A stretch of DNA of 64,000 nt from Euzebyella marina. GTDB lineage: Bacteria; Bacteroidota; Bacteroidia; Flavobacteriales; Flavobacteriaceae. The position numbers and the translations under genes were made by a program. Positions within the stretch are counted from its first letter, which is position 1, and every line of letters starts with the position of its first letter. The stretch is from contig NZ_JACYFK010000001.1 of NCBI RefSeq assembly GCF_014855515.1, positions 62,001-126,000 on the forward strand, in the 5' to 3' direction. A model generated the notes under the pieces. It did no database searches, was not told where the DNA came from, and saw nothing but the letters and a program-made list of their open reading frames with translations. Below, piece by piece: positions 1-9,573 of this stretch.

Positions 1-700
1 CGGCAAATTCACGGGTGAGTTCAAAATCTCTCATAGCGGCTAGCCCCAACTCTCCCGGCCATTGTGTAAACGGGGTTTTACCTACTGTTAGGCCTATAGA
101 GGCATCTATAGCAATATGATTTCTAGGATTAGAGGTAATGATTGCCGGGATGCCATGTGTATGGGCCTCACACAATTCTTGTAGGTTATTGGTATACTCT
201 GCCAAGATTTCGACGGAAGGGTTCGCACGTAAAATAAAATGCCTTTTGTGAAACTCGGTTACGTCTTTCGTAGTACCGGCAGCTGATATGGTCGGGTACG
301 GCAAAGGCTTTCGCGTAAAGATATTAGTTTCATTTACTTGGTCCACTTCATTAAAACCACTTGTTATCGGCTCATTATTCTGGGGCCTACTAAACGACCA
401 ATCGTTTTCTAATCTGGTGGTGCTGATAAGCATAAAACCGGCTTTCTCCTCCAAACTCATTCGAGATAGAAGATCTGCACTTCGCTGCTCTACAGATAAG
501 CGCCAATCTTCGTATGGGTTGAGTACTCCATCTTTATTTAGGTCTTTAAAATCTAGCTCATCCTCGGTCAAAACGTTCACCGATCTAAAACCAAGTTCGA
601 CTTGTTTAACCGGAGCTAATTCTTTCACTTTTACGTCACTTTTACAAGCCGTCATTATTAAAGCAAGTACGGACACATAGATATATCGAAGTCGAGCCAT
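1..700 (-). CDS. Glycoside hydrolase family 3 lipoprotein (partial, N-terminal part)
   Basis: Reading the minus strand from the ATG at 700 gives an open frame of 233 codons that runs off the left edge. The start encodes a lipoprotein signal with a TAC-type lipobox (cysteine about residue 19). Next comes an EF-hand-like DLNKDGVLNPYEDWR segment and then RSADLLSRMSLEEKAGFML, the typical opening of secreted GH3 beta-glucosidases/beta-xylosidases. GH3 enzymes remove terminal sugars from beta-linked oligosaccharides; the catalytic Asp and Glu lie beyond the window. The gene is divergent from a SusC/SusD pair, so it probably trims oligosaccharides imported by that pair. The substrate cannot be read from this part. 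Confidence 0.85.
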   Translation of the reverse strand, partial: MARLRYIYVSVLALIMTACKSDVKVKELAPVKQVELGFRSVNVLTEDELDFKDLNKDGVLNPYEDWRLSVEQRSADLLSRMSLEEKAGFMLISTTRLENDWSFSRPQNNEPITSGFNEVDQVNETNIFTRKPLPYPTISAAGTTKDVTEFHKRHFILRANPSVEILAEYTNNLQELCEAHTHGIPAIITSNPRNHIAIDASIGLTVGKTPFTQWPGELGLAAMRDFELTREFA

Positions 701-770
701 GATATGAGTTTATGGCTCTTAAATTAAAAAAAATCTTCAAAATACTGGCAAATGTTAAAGGCCAATGAGA

Positions 771-807
771 GTGGGACTATACGAAGAAAATGAGTCCCTC
801 ACTTTTT
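771..807 (+). promoter_or_regulatory. Leader hairpin with T-run upstream of SusC (possible attenuator)
   Basis: GTGGGACT (771-778) can pair with AGTCCC-T-CAC (793-802) through one bulged T, and five Ts follow at 803-807. It lies about 95 bases before the chosen SusC start. The shape is that of a weak intrinsic terminator in the sense direction, but the 14-base loop and the bulge make it marginal. Confidence 0.3.
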
Positions 808-868
808 CAAGAGCAGCACAGTACAGGATGCGAAATTAGAAATTGCCGTCTACAATTGTATAATCAAT

Positions 869-880
869 GTAATCGATTAC
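869..880. promoter_or_regulatory. LacI-type operator palindrome GTAATCGATTAC
   Basis: A perfect 12-base palindrome with a central CG sits 20 bases before the SusC start codon at 901. Central-CG palindromes of this form are typical binding sites of LacI/GalR-family repressors. No LacI gene lies in the window, so the regulator is unknown. The site would fall inside the coding region if the upstream start at 790 were used, which supports the start at 901. Confidence 0.5.
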
Positions 881-900
881 TCAACTTTAACAACTTAATT

Positions 901-3900
901 ATGAAAATGACTCTTAAACTACTACACAAAGCACTTGCGCTACTTGTGTTCGCCTTTACAATAGGTGCTGGAGCGCAAGAAATTGAGGTGTCGGGAACGG
1001 TTTCCGATACCGGGGGCATTCCCATCCCGGGGGCCAACGTTATCATTCAAGGCACACAGACAGGTACCGCTTCCGACTTTGACGGTAACTACACCATTAG
1101 CGTAAGTCCCGGGCAAATTTTGGTGTTCTCTTCCATTGGTTTTAAAACAGTTGAAAGAACTGTTGGCCAATCTACGACCATTGACGTGCAGATGGAGGAA
1201 GACAGTGCCCTTTTGGAAGAAGTAGTGGTCGTCGGCTACGGCTCAACTAGTAAAGCCGATGTTACAGGTGCCATCGTGGGTGTAAGCTCTGAAGAAATCA
1301 GCTCTCGGCCAGTAAATAATGCGGTCGAGGCCATGCAAGGTAAGGCTGCAGGTGTAGATATTTCATCTAACGAACGACCCGGTAGTGTCGGTAGCATAAC
1401 CATTCGAGGGGTGCGTTCTCTTTCAGCATCGAACTCTCCTCTTTATGTATTGGATGGTATTCCCTTGACTTCTGGGGGAATTGAGAACATTAACCCGACC
1501 GACATCGAATCGATCAACATTCTAAAAGATGCATCCGCTACGGCAATCTTCGGTTCGCGAGGTGCTAACGGGGTGGTCATTGTAACCACCAAAAAAGGTA
1601 AAACAGGTCGTTTTAACTTAAACTACAATACTTCGGTAACCGTTGAAAATCTTGATGAGATGGCCGCTCAATTTAATGCCGGTGAATACGTTGATTACCG
1701 TCGTTGGGCCAAATATTATGAAAACTCTGAAACCTACCCAAGGGGAGACCAGCCAACACAAGCCAATGACGCCGCTATTTTTTCAGGTGACGACACAGCT
1801 TTCAATAACATTCTTAGAGGCTGGGAAGGTGGCACCTGGGATGGTTCGAAACTTATAACCACCGATTGGACGGACTTTGTGACCCGTACCGGAGTGACCA
1901 CTATGAATACCTTAAGTGCCAGTGGAGGTACCGAGCGTATGAAGGCTTATGGTTCTTTTGGGTACATGAACAATACGGGTACCGTTGTGGGTCAAAGTTT
2001 TGAACGTTATAATACCAATGTAAGCGTAGACATTGAAGCTACCGATTGGTTTACCTTAGGTGGAAACATCAATGCGGCTTTCAGTACTCAGGAATACGGG
2101 CAGTCAACAGCAGGTGGAGCCGGGGTGTCTTTGCAAAGTGGTCTTTACCAAAGTGCGCGTAGCATCTTTCAGTACACCTTGCCCTATGACAGTGCCGGAA
2201 ACAGAATAGAGTTTCCAGGTGGCGACATTGCCGTAAAAACAATCATTGATGAGGTAAAGTATTCTCAAGATCAAAGAGTGACCGTCCGTGCCTTTGGAAG
2301 TTTCTACGGAGAGCTCAATCTAGGAAAAATGATTTCCGGATTGGACGGATTGCGGTTCCGTACCAATTTCGGACCTGACATTCAAACTGTTCGAAACGGA
2401 TCATATTTAGACGGACTTTCAGTAGCCAGGAATGGTTCTAGTTTCGCCTCCCTTGCAAAAGAACAAAGACTATCCTATACCTTGGACAACCTTATTTACT
2501 ATGATAAGGTACTAAACAAACACACTTTGGGTCTGACCTTATTACAAAGTCAAACCCAATATAGGGCCGAATCAAACCTAATGTCAGCTGACAACGTACC
2601 TTTTGCCAGTCAAAAATGGAACGCGTTAAGTAGTGACAACGTAGCCTTAGCCAACTGGGAATCGGATTTAGTGGAAAGGCAATTACTATCTTATATGGCA
2701 CGTGTGAATTATGGTTATGATAATAAATACTTATTGACACTTTCCGGTCGTTATGATGGTGCGTCACAGTTGGCCGATGGCAACAAATGGGCGTTTTTCC
2801 CCAGTGCGGCTCTAGGTTGGAGTTTGGATAAGGAGAACTTTTTGGCCGAAAGCAATTGGGTGGATCAATTAAAGCTCCGTTTTGGTGTTGGGGTTACCGG
2901 TAACTCTGCAATTGACCCTTATTCGACCCAAGGAGGTCTTATACCTCTCTTCTACCCTGTGGGTAACACAACGACTGCAGGTATAGAGAATGCAGAAACT
3001 CTGGCCAATCAAGACTTAGGTTGGGAACAAACAACACAGTACAACTACGGTCTTGACTTTTCTTTCTTTGCAGGCAGGTTGTCAGGTGGTCTAGATTACT
3101 ATCACTCCAATACGACCGACCTATTGTTAAGAAAATCGGTACCTACCGTTACCGGATATAGAGATACCTTTGCCAATGTGGGCGAAACCAACTCAAAAGG
3201 TATCGATTTAACATTGAATACGGTCAATGTTCAGACCGATAGTTTTGAATGGTCTACCAACTTTAGTGGGTCATGGCAAGACAATGAGATTGTAACCCTG
3301 GCCAATGGTAATGAAGACGATTTAGTCAACGAATGGTTCATTGGTGAATCACAAAGTGTTATTTATAACTATGCCTCTAATGGCATCTGGCAAGAATCGG
3401 ACGCCGAAGAAATGGCACGATTCAATGCCAATGGACATACTTTTACTGCAGGTAACGCTAGACCGGTTGACCAAAATGGCGATTATGTAATCGATGCCAA
3501 CAATGATAGAGTCATCATTGGTAGCCAGATTCCCAAATATATTGTGGGTCTCACCAATACGTTCAACTATAAAGGTGTTGAATTATCGATTTTTCTTTTC
3601 GGAAGAATGGGCTACACCTACAACACCGGTGGTGAAGGTTTAGTGGGTAGGTACAATTCAAGAAAGGTAGATTATTATACCGTTGCCGATACCAACTCAG
3701 AATACCAAAAACCTATTTACTCTGCCGGTTACGGAGATCAATATTATGAGACACTTGGTTATAGAAGTGGGTCTTTTCTAAAAGTGAGAAACATCTCATT
3801 AGGATACAATTTACCTAACAAGTTGACCGAAAAATTAGGGCTCTCTACCTTCAGATTTTATGCACAGGCAACCAACCCGGGTATGTTATTCTCGAAAGTA

Positions 3901-4011
3901 GATTGGATCGATTTAGATGTTACGAGGCCGGCCAATAATGATAATGGGTACAGTTTGGGTAACTCAGCTGTTAATAGAGGTTTCACTCTAGGTATGAATT
4001 TGGGATTCTAA
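901..4011 (+). CDS. SusC/RagA-type TonB-dependent outer-membrane transporter (no STN domain)
   Basis: A protein of 1036 residues that imports oligosaccharides across the outer membrane using TonB energy, paired with the SusD that follows. Visible order: signal peptide (1-25, cut after AGA-Q), carboxypeptidase-regulatory-like domain (about 28-100), TonB-box-like EEVVVVGYG (106-114), plug with LYVLDGIPL and GANGVVIVTTKKG, then the barrel ending in phenylalanine. It lacks the STN domain found in the three other SusC proteins here, and no FecR or sigma gene is beside it. The frame is open back to 790, but 901 puts the signal peptide at the N-terminus and leaves the palindrome at 869 outside the gene. 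Confidence 0.93.
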   Translation: MKMTLKLLHKALALLVFAFTIGAGAQEIEVSGTVSDTGGIPIPGANVIIQGTQTGTASDFDGNYTISVSPGQILVFSSIGFKTVERTVGQSTTIDVQMEEDSALLEEVVVVGYGSTSKADVTGAIVGVSSEEISSRPVNNAVEAMQGKAAGVDISSNERPGSVGSITIRGVRSLSASNSPLYVLDGIPLTSGGIENINPTDIESINILKDASATAIFGSRGANGVVIVTTKKGKTGRFNLNYNTSVTVENLDEMAAQFNAGEYVDYRRWAKYYENSETYPRGDQPTQANDAAIFSGDDTAFNNILRGWEGGTWDGSKLITTDWTDFVTRTGVTTMNTLSASGGTERMKAYGSFGYMNNTGTVVGQSFERYNTNVSVDIEATDWFTLGGNINAAFSTQEYGQSTAGGAGVSLQSGLYQSARSIFQYTLPYDSAGNRIEFPGGDIAVKTIIDEVKYSQDQRVTVRAFGSFYGELNLGKMISGLDGLRFRTNFGPDIQTVRNGSYLDGLSVARNGSSFASLAKEQRLSYTLDNLIYYDKVLNKHTLGLTLLQSQTQYRAESNLMSADNVPFASQKWNALSSDNVALANWESDLVERQLLSYMARVNYGYDNKYLLTLSGRYDGASQLADGNKWAFFPSAALGWSLDKENFLAESNWVDQLKLRFGVGVTGNSAIDPYSTQGGLIPLFYPVGNTTTAGIENAETLANQDLGWEQTTQYNYGLDFSFFAGRLSGGLDYYHSNTTDLLLRKSVPTVTGYRDTFANVGETNSKGIDLTLNTVNVQTDSFEWSTNFSGSWQDNEIVTLANGNEDDLVNEWFIGESQSVIYNYASNGIWQESDAEEMARFNANGHTFTAGNARPVDQNGDYVIDANNDRVIIGSQIPKYIVGLTNTFNYKGVELSIFLFGRMGYTYNTGGEGLVGRYNSRKVDYYTVADTNSEYQKPIYSAGYGDQYYETLGYRSGSFLKVRNISLGYNLPNKLTEKLGLSTFRFYAQATNPGMLFSKVDWIDLDVTRPANNDNGYSLGNSAVNRGFTLGMNLGF

Positions 4012-4045
4012 ACCCGCAAATCACAACGAAATAAAAAAGTACAAA

Positions 4046-5986
4046 ATGAAAAATATAATAAAATCAAAAGCATCTAGATATTTGGTCTTGGCGCTGCTAT
4101 ACTTGGCAAGTTCGTGTAATGACGATTTTCTGGACGAGGAACTCACTACCCAGAGAAGTAATGAATTTTACACTACAGAGCAGGGTATTCAACAATTGGC
4201 CATCGGAGCGTATTACCGCGTTTTGGCTTCTACATTTTCATCCGAACAACAATTTGGCACCACCAACTATGGTACCGATGAATTTCATGTTGGGGGTGAC
4301 GATACGAACAGCCAATGGAACAATTATGACAGTAGGTTCAATTCTATCATTCCCACAACGAGAACAACGGCAGAAGAGCCTTGGGACAATTTTTATGTGG
4401 GTATCGGTCTGACCAATCAACTTATCAAATCGGCCACCGAAATAGAATCGGACAATCCAGAAATAAAAAGAACCGCTTTAGGTGAAGGATACTTTCTTCG
4501 CGCTTATAATTATTTGAAGCTCGTTAGACAATATGGTGGTGTGCCCTTAAAGCTCGATGTAAGTACAACTGTAGAGCTCGAATTTACCAGAGCTTCGGCA
4601 GAAGAGGTATTGGCGCAGGTAATCGACGATTTAACCAATGCGTATAATTTGTTGGATAATGGCGGTGCACCTGCCCGCATTACCAAAGATGCTGCAGCTC
4701 ATTACTTGGCAAAGGCTTATTTGACAAGAGCTAGCGAAATCAACGATTCTTGGAACTCTTCTACCAAAGCTGCAGATTTAGATCAGGTAGTAGATCTATG
4801 TGACGAGGTTATTGCTAATCATCCCTTGGCTACAAATTTTCAACAACTTTGGGATTATACAGAGCCCGATGGCGATAATGAATTTTTACCGGAGCTTATT
4901 CTTTCTGCTCAATTTGGCAGGGATAAATCTTTAGAAACATCAAACTTTAGCACGGTACCTTTTACCTCCCGTTATGATGATCTTCAGATGATGAAAAGAG
5001 ACTTGACCGGCATGCGCCCTTACAGTCGGTTGGCAGCTACCTACTTCACTTATGACGTTTACGACCACATAAATGATTCCCGTTTTTGGAAGACATTCAG
5101 AACCAAACACCGTGTCAACAGTGGTGGTACTTTTGATGGTGTCAATTATGTGGCAGGAGAAGATTTAGGTATCATGTACGTCATTAACTCACCTGATGAT
5201 AACAGGTTCTCAAAGACCATCAACAACAACGACCCAAGCATTCTATATAATGGCAAGACCATACCTCATGTATTCGTTGCCTATGCAGCAGATGGAGTGG
5301 GCCTAATGGCAAACCCTAGGTTTCCGTCACTTAGCAAGCACTTTGATGCAGCCAGAACCTCTATCAACGACAACAGGGGCCTACGTGATGAAATATTGGC
5401 CCGCTCAGCAGATACCTATCTAATGGCGGCAGAAGCCAAAATTAGACAGAATGCTTTTGCAGAGGCGTTATCGTATATCAATGCGGTTAGAAACCGTGCC
5501 GCTTACAAAAGCGGTGAAGACCGAAGCTTTTATACTGATGGCGCAGCCGCGTATCCGACTTCTGAATTTACACAGCCCATTACTGATAATTCATTCATGC
5601 TTGAAAACTCGTATTACGAGTCGAATAACATTCCGGTGACAACAGATGCAACTGATTTGACTATTACCAGTACTGCCAGTTTACCTGAGGAAGATGAAGC
5701 GATTATTGCCACTTTGGGTTATGCAGGAGATTATGACCGTATGATGTGTTTACTCTTAAATGAGCGTTCCAGAGAGCTGTGCGGCGAATGGCACCGTTGG
5801 GAAGATTTAAGCAGAACTTTAACCTTGGTAGACAGGGTAAGAGCTTATAACCCTAACGCATCTTCTAACATTCAAGACTTTCATGTATTGCGACCTATAC
5901 CGCAAACCTTTTTAGACGGCGTTTATACAGAAGGACGTACTTTGACCCCAGAGGAAAAAGAGAATATGCAAAATCCTGGTTATTAA
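4046..5986 (+). CDS. SusD/RagB-family substrate-binding lipoprotein
   Basis: Surface lipoprotein of 646 residues that captures glycan and lids the SusC barrel. The lipobox ends at Cys24 (ASSC) and is followed by NDDFLDEE, an acidic stretch like the Bacteroidota surface-export signal. Internal TPR-like SusD features include the GEGYFLRAYNYLKLVRQYGGVPL segment, described here in part as FLRAYNYLKLV, and the C-terminal NERSRELCGEWHRWEDL region. It starts 34 bases after susC and the strong hairpin terminator downstream shows the pair is a closed two-gene unit. Somewhat longer than the commonest SusD proteins (500-600 residues). Ligand unknown; the neighbouring GH3 suggests a beta-linked glycan (inference). 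Confidence 0.93.
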   Translation: MKNIIKSKASRYLVLALLYLASSCNDDFLDEELTTQRSNEFYTTEQGIQQLAIGAYYRVLASTFSSEQQFGTTNYGTDEFHVGGDDTNSQWNNYDSRFNSIIPTTRTTAEEPWDNFYVGIGLTNQLIKSATEIESDNPEIKRTALGEGYFLRAYNYLKLVRQYGGVPLKLDVSTTVELEFTRASAEEVLAQVIDDLTNAYNLLDNGGAPARITKDAAAHYLAKAYLTRASEINDSWNSSTKAADLDQVVDLCDEVIANHPLATNFQQLWDYTEPDGDNEFLPELILSAQFGRDKSLETSNFSTVPFTSRYDDLQMMKRDLTGMRPYSRLAATYFTYDVYDHINDSRFWKTFRTKHRVNSGGTFDGVNYVAGEDLGIMYVINSPDDNRFSKTINNNDPSILYNGKTIPHVFVAYAADGVGLMANPRFPSLSKHFDAARTSINDNRGLRDEILARSADTYLMAAEAKIRQNAFAEALSYINAVRNRAAYKSGEDRSFYTDGAAAYPTSEFTQPITDNSFMLENSYYESNNIPVTTDATDLTITSTASLPEEDEAIIATLGYAGDYDRMMCLLLNERSRELCGEWHRWEDLSRTLTLVDRVRAYNPNASSNIQDFHVLRPIPQTFLDGVYTEGRTLTPEEKENMQNPGY

Positions 5987-6093
5987 TCACAATTTAATAT
6001 CAGATAATGCATATAAAATTTATTCGTGAACATTTTGAAAATGTACTTTTAAAGTTGACCGAATAAAACAAGTTTTAGTTAATTATGTGTCGG

Positions 6094-6135
6094 AAGGACA
6101 TGTTTCTTAGAAGCATGTCCTTCTCTTGTTTTAAA
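6094..6135 (+). terminator. Intrinsic terminator after susCD
   Basis: Perfect 9-base arms AAGGACATG (6094-6102) and CATGTCCTT (6114-6122), with the inner loop able to pair further (TTCT/AGAA), are followed by CTCTTGTTTT. It closes the susC-susD unit. Confidence 0.8.
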
Positions 6136-6224
6136 GCTTGGAAATTCTAGATCAAGCTTTTACCGAAAATAGGGAAACTATGAGCAACCTTTTTCAGTTT
6201 TCGGCATCCACCAAATAAAAGTTC

Positions 6225-6683
6225 ATGATGAAGTATGTTGTTTTAATTCCCATGTTTTTATTGGCATTCTGTTCTTCAGATGATGACTCAGTCGATAACT
6301 GTCTTGCTGCCGATTGCATAGCCAACTTCACTCACCTTTATATCAAATTGATTCAGGAAACCTCCGATAAAAATGTTTTAAGTGATGACATCTATTCCCT
6401 TGATGATATTTCCATTTCAAGTGATATTGCTTATAGCCTCGAAACTCAGTCGGTTCTAGAAGAAGAAGTGCTGGCCATCACTCAAAAAGAATGGGGTTTG
6501 GCCAATTATGACCTCACACTCAAAGTTGGTGAAAATGAACCTGCCCAAATACGATTTACCTTGGCAAAAACCGGTAAAATGGGTTGCTGTAGCAATCTAC
6601 TGTATATTGAAGCGCTTTATTTAAATGATACCCTTCTTAGCACTGGCGAATACTATCCTATTTTGACCGTAATGGTCAAATGA
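6225..6683 (+). CDS. Small hypothetical lipoprotein
   Basis: A 152-residue protein that I do not recognise. It has a short lipoprotein signal with Cys16 (LLAFC) followed by SSDDDS, which fits surface or outer-membrane anchoring. The mature part is acidic at first (SLDDISISSD) and ends in short beta-type segments, with a CLAADC pair near the start and an adjacent Cys-Cys at MGCCSN. ATG ATG at 6225/6228 leaves the exact start open by one codon. It follows the SusCD terminator, so it is transcribed separately. Its stop lies two bases from the stop of the convergent outer-membrane protein gene. Confidence 0.65.
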   Translation: MMKYVVLIPMFLLAFCSSDDDSVDNCLAADCIANFTHLYIKLIQETSDKNVLSDDIYSLDDISISSDIAYSLETQSVLEEEVLAITQKEWGLANYDLTLKVGENEPAQIRFTLAKTGKMGCCSNLLYIEALYLNDTLLSTGEYYPILTVMVK

Positions 6684-6685
6684 AC

Positions 6686-9445
6686 TTACAAGCTTCTGAA
6701 CCGGCCCCCTCTAGAAGGTTTTGCACCACCGAATTGATCGAACTTATAAGTAAAACTTCCCATAAAATAACGTTTGAGAACGGTACCCTGAAAATCTTGG
6801 ATGAAATCTTCACCCGTTGTTCTACGCGTATTGATGTTCTGATCTAGAAGGTCATAAGCCAGTATTTTAACCGTAGCCTTTTTCTTTAGTATCTCGAGAC
6901 CTAAACTCATATTCCAAAAAACCGCGTCTTTTCTAAAACCCGGTCCTACGTTGCCATTATAAGAGTAGCGAATATCGTTACCAAAAATCACGTTCTTTGG
7001 CCAATAGGTGGTCAACCTTAAAGAGGCATTTTGAGAAGTAAATTTGACATCTTCTACATTATCGAGATTGTACTTGGTATTATTGAACGAAATACCATAC
7101 CCAGGTTCAAACTCGACCATCTCTTTGTAATTGATTGTGGTTGATAAATAGGGAGAAACATCTAGGCTTTTTGCTTCTAACCGAACATTGTTCGTCAAAC
7201 TTACCTGTCTACTAAAATTCATTCCTGGGCGAAGGTTGAACTTGGCACTAAAGACACTGTCTTTTTTGACCTCTTTGGAGTAACCGAAACCGGCCCAACC
7301 ATTATAATTACCGTCAATATTGGCAAAACGGGTGGTTCTCAAAAAGTTTTCATCAGTGGTTGAAATGGCTGAAACGCGGTCATTTTGAAATTCTACTTGA
7401 GCATAGGCATAGACCCCTGTACGTTCTTTCCAATTAAAGTCATTGTAATTGATATTGATATTATGATTTATTCCAGGAGATAGACCAGGGTTACCGATGA
7501 CGATATTTAACGGGTTACTTACATTCGGAATGGGTTGAAGTTGATTGACCGAAGGCAAATTCAAATTAGAGCGGTATCTGGCGAACAAACGCTTGTTACT
7601 ACCAAACGAGTAGCGTAATCTGGCGTTGAACAAAAGGTTTTTATACGATTTAGAAAAATTGGAATCTTGTAAAAAATCTTCGTTGCTCAGTTTGGTGAAC
7701 TGATATTCGGCCGCCACTCGAAAGTTCAGTTTTTCCCCGTTCCTTCTAAATCCGATGGACGGCGTCTGCTGAATGTTCTTAAAATTAAAGTTGGAACTCA
7801 ATTCTTCGTTAAAAAGGCTGTACTCACCAACTTCTTCATCAAAATCATTAACCAGTTTACTGTTCACCCGATTATCATGACTGTACTGATATTCAAAATC
7901 AAGAAAGTTCTTTTCCGAAATGGGATGGCGGTATTCCCCTTGAAGTTCATACCCATCTCTTTTATTACTGACTTCAGAGAGTTGATCCAACTCTTGAATA
8001 TTAGCATTCTCGCCAAATACCTCTCTTAAAGAATTAAGGTTAGAAACATTACGATCTTCGTTATTCGTATTAGAAAAACCGAAACTCACAAAACGACCCA
8101 AGGTATCTAGCTTCTTGATAATGTTCAATCGGTTTGAAAAATTTCTCTGAAAACCATCATCGGTGGTCGTTCGGTTGTTACTATTAATCATATTGCCCGC
8201 TTCATCTGTTGTTACGGAACTGTTTAAATTATAGCTTTCCGTTCGGTTAACGCTCATTGAAGGCTGTAAAGAAATACGAAGCGTCTCATCAATATCAAAT
8301 TCAAGGTTGGCCGAACCTCTATTCGAATTCGAGGTACCGCTAAAATTGCTCTCGCTATCTGAATAAAACCTACCATCTGGCAATATGTTTTCTCGGCTTG
8401 TCATCTGGTCGTTAAAAGAATCGCTGTATCCGAAGAAATAATTACCATCTATTTCGTATTTGCCCTTTTCGGCATTGGCGTAACTGGCCCCCGCATTCGA
8501 ACTAGTGGTAATTCCGTTACCAAAATTATTCAACAACCCACTCTCACGTGCACCATCATAACCTCCTCTCGTTCTTCCGACCATATCATAAATTTCATCA
8601 AAAGAAAACCCAGAATTATTGATGTTGTTCGAACTGGCTATAAAGCTCACCCTTTCAGTATCGTTAAAGTAATTCACGAGCCCGTTCAATTGGTAGCGTT
8701 CGTCGGTACCATAACCTGCGGAAACGCGCCCCATGATACCTTTATTCTTGTCTTTTTTTATGGTAAGGTTAATTGTTTTGCTTTCACCATCGCCTTCTTC
8801 TCCGGTAAATTCTTGTGTTTTTGTCTTGGTATCGGTAATCTGTATTTTATCGATTACTTCTTTTGGGAGACTTTTGGCAGCCACTTTGGGGTCGTTACTA
8901 AAGAACACTTGTCCATTGACCAAAACCTGGCTCACTTCTTTACCATTCACCGTAATTTTTCCGTCACTATCGACATCGACCCCCGGAAGCTTTTTCAGCA
9001 TGTCTTCAACATTGGCATCGGGCCTTGTTTTGAAAGAATCGGCGTTAAACTCCAAAGTATCTTTTTTAACGGTTATCGGCACCCGTTCACCAACTACGTT
9101 CACCCCTTCTAACTGTTGGGCTTGCGCCTCTAGTTGAACCGTACCGAGTTTGGTTTCCGGTTTCAGGTCAATTTTCATGACCAAAGTCTTGTATCCATTA
9201 TATGAAAAGAAAAGATTGACAGATTTTAAAGAGGTGCGATCTTCCAGTTCAAAAAAACCATTGACGTCAGATATGGTATAGGCTACCAAGCTGCTGTCTC
9301 TAGGAGATTCTGCATAAACGGTCGTAGACTCTAATGGTAATTGCGAATCGGAATCTTTGACAGTTCCGGTAATTTTAAACTCTTGTGCCGATAAAATGGG
9401 GGTAAAAAAAATGCACAGTACAAAAGCTTTGAAGGCTTTGTGCAT
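6686..9445 (-). CDS. Outer-membrane beta-barrel protein, TonB-receptor-like with regulatory-like N-domain
   Basis: A 919-residue protein starting at ATG 9445, which begins the signal peptide (cut near LSA-QE, residue 20). A carboxypeptidase-regulatory-like domain follows (about 22-110), then a plug-like region with NVEDMLKKLPGVDVDSDGK, and a long barrel rich in Asn, Ser and aromatics. This order fits the 'outer membrane beta-barrel family' proteins of Bacteroidota, which resemble TonB-dependent receptors but have no SusD partner. The cargo is unknown. An in-frame ATG at 9487 would add a non-signal tail, and a TACTTTTG -7-like box on this strand (9492-9485) would overlap it, so the shorter form is preferred. 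Confidence 0.85.
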   Translation of the reverse strand: MHKAFKAFVLCIFFTPILSAQEFKITGTVKDSDSQLPLESTTVYAESPRDSSLVAYTISDVNGFFELEDRTSLKSVNLFFSYNGYKTLVMKIDLKPETKLGTVQLEAQAQQLEGVNVVGERVPITVKKDTLEFNADSFKTRPDANVEDMLKKLPGVDVDSDGKITVNGKEVSQVLVNGQVFFSNDPKVAAKSLPKEVIDKIQITDTKTKTQEFTGEEGDGESKTINLTIKKDKNKGIMGRVSAGYGTDERYQLNGLVNYFNDTERVSFIASSNNINNSGFSFDEIYDMVGRTRGGYDGARESGLLNNFGNGITTSSNAGASYANAEKGKYEIDGNYFFGYSDSFNDQMTSRENILPDGRFYSDSESNFSGTSNSNRGSANLEFDIDETLRISLQPSMSVNRTESYNLNSSVTTDEAGNMINSNNRTTTDDGFQRNFSNRLNIIKKLDTLGRFVSFGFSNTNNEDRNVSNLNSLREVFGENANIQELDQLSEVSNKRDGYELQGEYRHPISEKNFLDFEYQYSHDNRVNSKLVNDFDEEVGEYSLFNEELSSNFNFKNIQQTPSIGFRRNGEKLNFRVAAEYQFTKLSNEDFLQDSNFSKSYKNLLFNARLRYSFGSNKRLFARYRSNLNLPSVNQLQPIPNVSNPLNIVIGNPGLSPGINHNININYNDFNWKERTGVYAYAQVEFQNDRVSAISTTDENFLRTTRFANIDGNYNGWAGFGYSKEVKKDSVFSAKFNLRPGMNFSRQVSLTNNVRLEAKSLDVSPYLSTTINYKEMVEFEPGYGISFNNTKYNLDNVEDVKFTSQNASLRLTTYWPKNVIFGNDIRYSYNGNVGPGFRKDAVFWNMSLGLEILKKKATVKILAYDLLDQNINTRRTTGEDFIQDFQGTVLKRYFMGSFTYKFDQFGGAKPSRGGRFRSL

Positions 9446-9555
9446 GAAATTTTGGTTTAGTGGTTTGAAAATTTTGGTCCAAACCAAAAGTAACCGAAGT
9501 CAAAAGAAGACCTGCTTCCCTTAACAAAAGTTTGTGCTTTATAACAAAATGTTAG

Positions 9556-9573
9556 AATCTAACCGGTTAGATT
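9556..9573. repeat. 18-base perfect palindrome at the end of der
   Basis: AATCTAACCGGTTAGATT reads identically on both strands and overlaps the der stop codon by two bases. It could form a 7-base stem with a CCGG loop ending the der transcript, but no clear T-run follows. It could also be an operator for the outer-membrane protein gene that starts 111 bases further along the minus strand. Confidence 0.4.

Noticed and set aside
288-680. Plus-strand open frame of 130 codons
   Set aside because: It lies wholly antisense to the GH3 lipoprotein gene, which has clear family features; the frame has none.
790-900. N-terminal extension of the first SusC to an upstream ATG at 790
   Set aside because: The extension is polar and Cys/Asn-rich, puts the signal peptide 37 residues inside the protein and runs through the LacI-type palindrome; the start at 901 is natural.
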